Shown here: positions 23,172 to 26,152 of the stretch, one piece after another
Position numbering within the stretch: the first letter of the stretch is position 1
Layout of the letters: each line of letters begins with the position of its first letter
Assembly: GCA_002435705.1 (NCBI GenBank)
Contig: DIVA01000041.1
Coordinates: 1 to 26,152 of the forward strand
Length of the DNA: 26,152 bases
Direction of reading: 5' to 3'
From: Bacteriovoracaceae bacterium UBA6144
GTDB lineage: Bacteria; Bdellovibrionota; Bacteriovoracia; Bacteriovoracales; Bacteriovoracaceae
Notes under the pieces: generated by a model
What the model was told of the DNA's origin: nothing
The model's database searches: none
Seen by the model: the letters and a program-made list of their open reading frames with translations, nothing else
Program-made: the position numbers and the translations under genes

Positions 23172-23449
23172 GTGAAAAAAATAAAATGAACGTCGGCGAT
23201 ATTCTTAAGACCGCTGTCTCCGCTGGGGTTTCAGCAGCCTCGCTGGGTGAAGAAGCCGTGAAGGGATTGCTGGAGAATGCTAAAAATGTGAAAGGTGAAG
23301 TGGTCACTCAGATCAAAGCTGAACTCAAAGGCTGGCTGGATAAAGTAGACCTCTCAAAAGAGATTGATCGTGTGCTCAAAGACTACGATATGGAAGTGAA
23401 CGCCAAGATCAGTTTTAAAAAGAAAAAAAAGTCGGATGACGAGGAATAA
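23168..23449 (+). CDS. Small helical protein, phasin-like
   Basis: A 93-residue protein with no signal peptide. It is Ala/Val-rich and amphipathic at residues 10-35 (DILKTAVSAGVSAASLGEEA), helical through KGEVVTQIKAELKGWLDKV, and ends in a Lys then Asp/Glu tail (KKKKKSDDEE). The length and amphipathic pattern recall phasin-like granule or membrane surface proteins, but no diagnostic motif is present and I do not assign a function. It overlaps the COQ10-like gene by four bases and the YggS gene by 14 bases, so it belongs to that unit. Confidence 0.75.
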   Translation: MSEKNKMNVGDILKTAVSAGVSAASLGEEAVKGLLENAKNVKGEVVTQIKAELKGWLDKVDLSKEIDRVLKDYDMEVNAKISFKKKKKSDDEE

Positions 23450-24098
23450 ACTCGCTCAGAATTTAGCCGACATTCTAGCAGAGCTCCAAGGCTCTCATGC
23501 CCAGCTGCTAGTGGTCTCAAAAACTCGTTCCGCTGATGAGATCCGCAGTCTCTACCTCGCAGGCCAGAGGCATTTTGGCGAAAACAAAGTTCAAGAGCTG
23601 CTTGAAAAAGATGAGGCACTGGTAGACCTGATAGATCTCAAGTGGCATCTCATCGGCCACCTGCAATCGAATAAAGTGAATAAACTCAAAGCGATCTCTC
23701 GCTTAGTGGCCGTGCATTCCGTGGACACACTCCCGCTTTTGGAAAAGCTAGCCCAATCACTGCCCAGTCACGTGGGATTCTTTTTGCAAGTCAACACCAG
23801 CGGGGAAGACGAAAAGAGCGGATTTGAGTCCTTAGATGAAATCAAAGCTGCCATTTCTTATCTTAAAACTCTCAAGCGCGAAGCCCAGGGTCTGATGACC
23901 ATGGGAACCATTCGCACGGACGATGTTGAGGGTGAGGCCCGCCGTTGTTTTCAAAAACTGATCGAAATGAGAAATTCACTTCAAAACCTTCAGACCCAAA
24001 AGCTTCAGCTCTCCATGGGCATGAGCGGAGACTATCTTGTGGCTCGAGACATGGGGAGTGATTGGGTGAGAGTAGGCAGTAAAATTTTCACGGTCTAA
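23436..24098 (+). CDS. YggS/PLPBP family PLP-binding protein
   Basis: A 220-residue single-domain PLP protein of the YggS family, which keeps vitamin B6 and amino-acid pools balanced and has no known enzyme activity. The PLP lysine is K29 in LLVVSKT. Family motifs are HFGENKVQEL, KWHLIGHLQSNK, VHSVDT, FLQVNTSGEDEKSGF, GLMTMGT, LSMGMSGDYLVA and WVRVGSKIF. The ATG at 23436 lies inside the 3' end of the previous gene (14-base overlap). It is the last gene of the cluster, and no terminator is evident after its stop. Confidence 0.95.
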   Translation: MTRNKLAQNLADILAELQGSHAQLLVVSKTRSADEIRSLYLAGQRHFGENKVQELLEKDEALVDLIDLKWHLIGHLQSNKVNKLKAISRLVAVHSVDTLPLLEKLAQSLPSHVGFFLQVNTSGEDEKSGFESLDEIKAAISYLKTLKREAQGLMTMGTIRTDDVEGEARRCFQKLIEMRNSLQNLQTQKLQLSMGMSGDYLVARDMGSDWVRVGSKIFTV

Positions 24099-24187
24099 CT
24101 CTTTAGATAGGTGCCATTCAATTATTTGCTTGGACAACGCGCCCCTCCAAAGATTAGTTTTCCTTATATCACCTATAAGGAGCGCGT

Positions 24188-25138
24188 ATGGATACTCTAC
24201 GTAAAGTCCCTGAACTCTCACTTTTGAGCTTTGTTAATGGCACTCAGAATGACAAGAACCGTTTTGTTGATAACCTCTTTCGTGGCCTTAAGGACTATGG
24301 CTTTATTGTCCTAGTGGATCACACTGTGGATGAAAAGGTCACTAACCGTGCTTACGAACTGGTTCATGAGTTCTTTCAGATGCCCCGTGAAGTAAAGAGC
24401 AAGTACGTCTGTGCTGCTGGCGGTGGCCAGCGCGGCTACACGGCTTTTGGCGTTGAACATGCTAAAGATAATCCTTATCCAGATCTTAAAGAGTTCTGGC
24501 ACGTTGGTCGCGAAAAGATCGTGGATGAAAAGTTCAGAACTTTCTTTCCACCGAATATTTGGCCCACGGAGATTCCTGAGTTCAGAGAAACGATGCTAGG
24601 GCTTTTTAATTCTCTTGATACCACCGCGCATCTTATGATGGACGCTATCGGAATGGCACTGGACGTGCCACAGAGCTATTTCCGTAATATGCTTCAAGAC
24701 GGTAACTCCATTCTTCGTCCCATTCACTATCCACCAATCCACCCGGACGCTCCTAAGCAATCCGTGCGTGCGGCAGCTCACGAGGACATTAACCTCATCA
24801 CTGTCATGGTAGGCGCGACGACCTCGGGTCTTGAACTTCTAGACCGTGATGGCAAATGGCTTCCAGTTAAAACCAATGAAAAACAACTGGTGGTAGATAC
24901 CGGCGACATGCTTCAGGTCCTCACCAATGGAGTTCTCCCAGCGACCACCCATAGAGTCGTGAATCCAGCCAACTCAAACGAGACTCGCTACTCCATGCCC
25001 TTTTTCACACACCCGAATCCAGACACGATGCTCTCCTGTATTCCTTCCTGCATAGGATCGGGAGAGAAGTATGAGCCGGTTAATTCTCACGAGTGGCTGA
25101 TGAAGCGCTTGAAAGAAATCGGACTTACTAAGAAGTAA
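24188..25138 (+). CDS. 2-oxoglutarate/Fe(II) oxygenase, isopenicillin N synthase family
   Basis: A 316-residue oxygenase. The iron ligands are H198 and D200 (AAHEDINLIT) and H255 (PATTHRVVNP), with the 2-oxoglutarate-binding RxS at R267-S269 (RYSMPFF). The N-terminal DIOX_N region has KDYGFIVLVDH and VHEFFQMPREVKSKY. The group covers many oxidations of small molecules, and the substrate is unknown here. TAAGGAG lies six or seven bases before the ATG. The gene is monocistronic and followed by a strong terminator. The leader at 24099-24187 has an imperfect CTTGGA-N11-TCCAAAG inverted repeat near 24130, but no promoter was fixed. Confidence 0.92.
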   Translation: MDTLRKVPELSLLSFVNGTQNDKNRFVDNLFRGLKDYGFIVLVDHTVDEKVTNRAYELVHEFFQMPREVKSKYVCAAGGGQRGYTAFGVEHAKDNPYPDLKEFWHVGREKIVDEKFRTFFPPNIWPTEIPEFRETMLGLFNSLDTTAHLMMDAIGMALDVPQSYFRNMLQDGNSILRPIHYPPIHPDAPKQSVRAAAHEDINLITVMVGATTSGLELLDRDGKWLPVKTNEKQLVVDTGDMLQVLTNGVLPATTHRVVNPANSNETRYSMPFFTHPNPDTMLSCIPSCIGSGEKYEPVNSHEWLMKRLKEIGLTKK

Positions 25139-25143
25139 GAATT

Positions 25144-25174
25144 AAAAGCCCCTCGAATGAGGGGCTTTTTTTTT
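25144..25174 (+). terminator. Bidirectional terminator between convergent genes
   Basis: The perfect stem AGCCCCTC/GAGGGGCT (25147-25154 with 25159-25166) has a GAAT loop and is followed by nine T. On the minus strand it has TTTTAATT as tail, so it also serves the beta-barrel gene ending at 25215. Confidence 0.92.
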
Positions 25175-25183
25175 ATCAATAGT

Positions 25184-25211
25184 GGAGGCTGGCACCGCGG
25201 AGGCTGGCACC
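25184..25211 (+). repeat. Tandem 13-base direct repeat
   Basis: GGAGGCTGGCACC occurs at 25184-25196 and again at 25199-25211, separated by GC. It lies in the gap between the terminator at 25144-25174 and the end of the beta-barrel gene. Such short GC-rich units may be a dispersed repeat in the genome. Confidence 0.8.
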
Positions 25212-25214
25212 TTA

Positions 25215-26099
25215 TTAAAAGAATTTCCTCAGACCGATCCCGATTCGTAGATTTGATTGAGTCGTTGATTGGTTAGTTCTGTCCTCCAGCACTTCTTCCG
25301 TGCGCAAAGTTTCAAAAGCAGATTCTGCCACGAAATCCCAATCTTTATTAAAGGGAAGTGCCAGTCCGAGTTTTGCCGCAGGAAGAAGTGTGGCCGTTCC
25401 TGATTGCACAATCCCTTGAACATTCGTGCTGGATTGACCAATACCAATACCCGCACCAACAAAAACTCGAGCTTTATAGAAGTCTTCTACGGGGTCAAAG
25501 TAATAGATCATGTCGCCCACAAGCATAATTCTTTGAGTGTTGAGAGTTCCCACATCAAGGTTCACCACTTCGCTTTCATATCTAAGCCCTACGTCCCAAG
25601 CAAAGTGGGGATTGAACTGCTTTTCATAAATCACATCTAAAGCCACTCCGCCTCGATTAGGGTTTTGAGCTTGAACGTTTGAGACTGACTCGTTAAGCCC
25701 TCGAGTGACAGCACTTTTTAATATCAATGATCGCTTGAGAGTTGGTCGCAGGTCTTCGATATATTTGATACGAGCTTTTTCTGGGCTCAAAGCCCAGACG
25801 TACTCTTCCGCGGGGTGATAAGTGACAAGCATACCTGGATCAAAGGGGACCTGGGCCTGAGGGTTGACCACTTCCCACTGAGTGAATTGTGAGGTCACTG
25901 TGCGGGCCTTCGCAATGAGTGAGACATTCTCTGCGGTAAAAGTGGCCGTGAAATTTTCCGTAATTCCCTGACGTTTACCAGAGCGGGTCACAAAAGTTTT
26001 GCGAGAACTTGAAACAGTTTGAATCATCAACAGTTCATAGGCATGCGCCTCTAAAACTAGAGTAAAACACACGGTAAAAATAAGGAAAACAGCTCTCAT
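25215..26099 (-). CDS. Outer-membrane beta-barrel protein
   Basis: A 294-residue protein with a signal peptide (MRAVFLIFTVCFTLVLEAHA) and a periplasmic start of about 110 residues. A barrel of amphipathic strands follows from about residue 150 (VALDVIYEKQFNPHFAWDVG, MLVGDMIYYFDPV, RVFVGAGIGIGQSS, AAKLGLALPFNKDWDFVAE). It ends in GIGLRKFF, the terminal-Phe signal for outer-membrane insertion by the BAM complex. The fold resembles outer-membrane protein beta-barrel domains of the OmpA/OmpW type, but no family is named. No Shine-Dalgarno precedes the ATG, and a promoter lies directly upstream. Confidence 0.82.
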   Translation of the reverse strand: MRAVFLIFTVCFTLVLEAHAYELLMIQTVSSSRKTFVTRSGKRQGITENFTATFTAENVSLIAKARTVTSQFTQWEVVNPQAQVPFDPGMLVTYHPAEEYVWALSPEKARIKYIEDLRPTLKRSLILKSAVTRGLNESVSNVQAQNPNRGGVALDVIYEKQFNPHFAWDVGLRYESEVVNLDVGTLNTQRIMLVGDMIYYFDPVEDFYKARVFVGAGIGIGQSSTNVQGIVQSGTATLLPAAKLGLALPFNKDWDFVAESAFETLRTEEVLEDRTNQSTTQSNLRIGIGLRKFF

Positions 26100-26105
26100 A
26101 AACTA

Positions 26106-26135
26106 ATGATATGACGTCTTTAAAATAAGTGCCAA
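26106..26135 (-). promoter_or_regulatory. Promoter for the beta-barrel gene, placed for leaderless transcription
   Basis: On the minus strand TTGGCA (26135-26130), an 18-base spacer and TATCAT (26111-26106) end six bases before the ATG at 26099. Each hexamer matches 5 of 6 consensus bases. The predicted start falls on the start codon, and no Shine-Dalgarno is present. Confidence 0.5.
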
Positions 26136-26152
26136 CACTACTTGTCAGGAAA

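Noticed and set aside
1..26152. Mobile elements, CRISPR arrays, tRNA or rRNA genes
   Set aside because: Read on both strands; no spaced direct-repeat array, cloverleaf, rRNA-like stretch, transposase or integrase was recognised.

Overview
The window looks like a chromosomal stretch of a free-living or predatory Gram-negative bacterium, most plausibly from Bdellovibrionota (Bdellovibrio or Bacteriovorax relatives). This is inference: there is no rRNA and no unambiguous clade marker. The support is moderate GC, an outer-membrane usher and beta-barrel protein, an archaic spore-coat-U type chaperone-usher operon, a bacterial Rsm22/METTL17-like methyltransferase, a PilZ protein and type II citrate synthase. 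No tRNA, CRISPR array, insertion sequence, integrase or prophage gene was seen.

Layout. 1-1740: two paralogous small secreted proteins with a Cys/Tyr-rich tail (the first cut by the window edge) flank a SAM-dependent methyltransferase; each paralog is followed by a strong terminator. 1733-3252 (minus): sfsA and an unusual nadD overlap by four bases. 3358-4551 (minus): a secreted three-repeat protein with Gly-Pro linkers. 4565-4922: a non-coding leader rich in competing inverted repeats, before citrate synthase gltA (4923-6182). 6235-7688: a small periplasmic protein with a secretin N0-like fold, coupled to an Rsm22/METTL17-type methyltransferase. 7763-10857: a compact baeRF (eRF1-like) protein and a divergent ClpB-like disaggregase with a good sigma-32-type promoter. 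10935-13929: a GH97 inverting alpha-glucosidase and a metallo-beta-lactamase-fold NAPE-PLD-like hydrolase.

13910-18693 (minus): a chaperone-usher pilus operon. In transcription order it holds major pilin, terminator, a 74-residue pilin-like stub, PapD-type chaperone, usher, and SCPU-domain tip protein. 18844-20886 (minus): pgsA, serB and a leucine-rich-repeat protein, tightly coupled. 21000-24098 (plus): PilZ protein, glpX, a COQ10/START-like protein, a small phasin-like protein and a YggS PLP protein, with overlaps or short gaps. 24188-25138: an isopenicillin-N-synthase-like 2-oxoglutarate/Fe(II) oxygenase. 25215-26099 (minus): an outer-membrane beta-barrel protein.

How it fits together. 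Most genes are housekeeping (TCA cycle, gluconeogenesis, NAD, serine and phospholipid synthesis) mixed with envelope genes. Several long-ORF starts are moved to internal ATGs that have a good Shine-Dalgarno. Two genes (sfsA and the beta-barrel gene) have promoter-like elements placed so that transcription would begin at the start codon, suggesting leaderless mRNAs. The points most worth a second look are the CX5C-X13/14-CX5C tail family, the gltA leader, the baeRF/ClpB pair, the NadD with an extra N-terminus and a missing C-terminus, and the pilus operon with its internal terminator and pilin stub.
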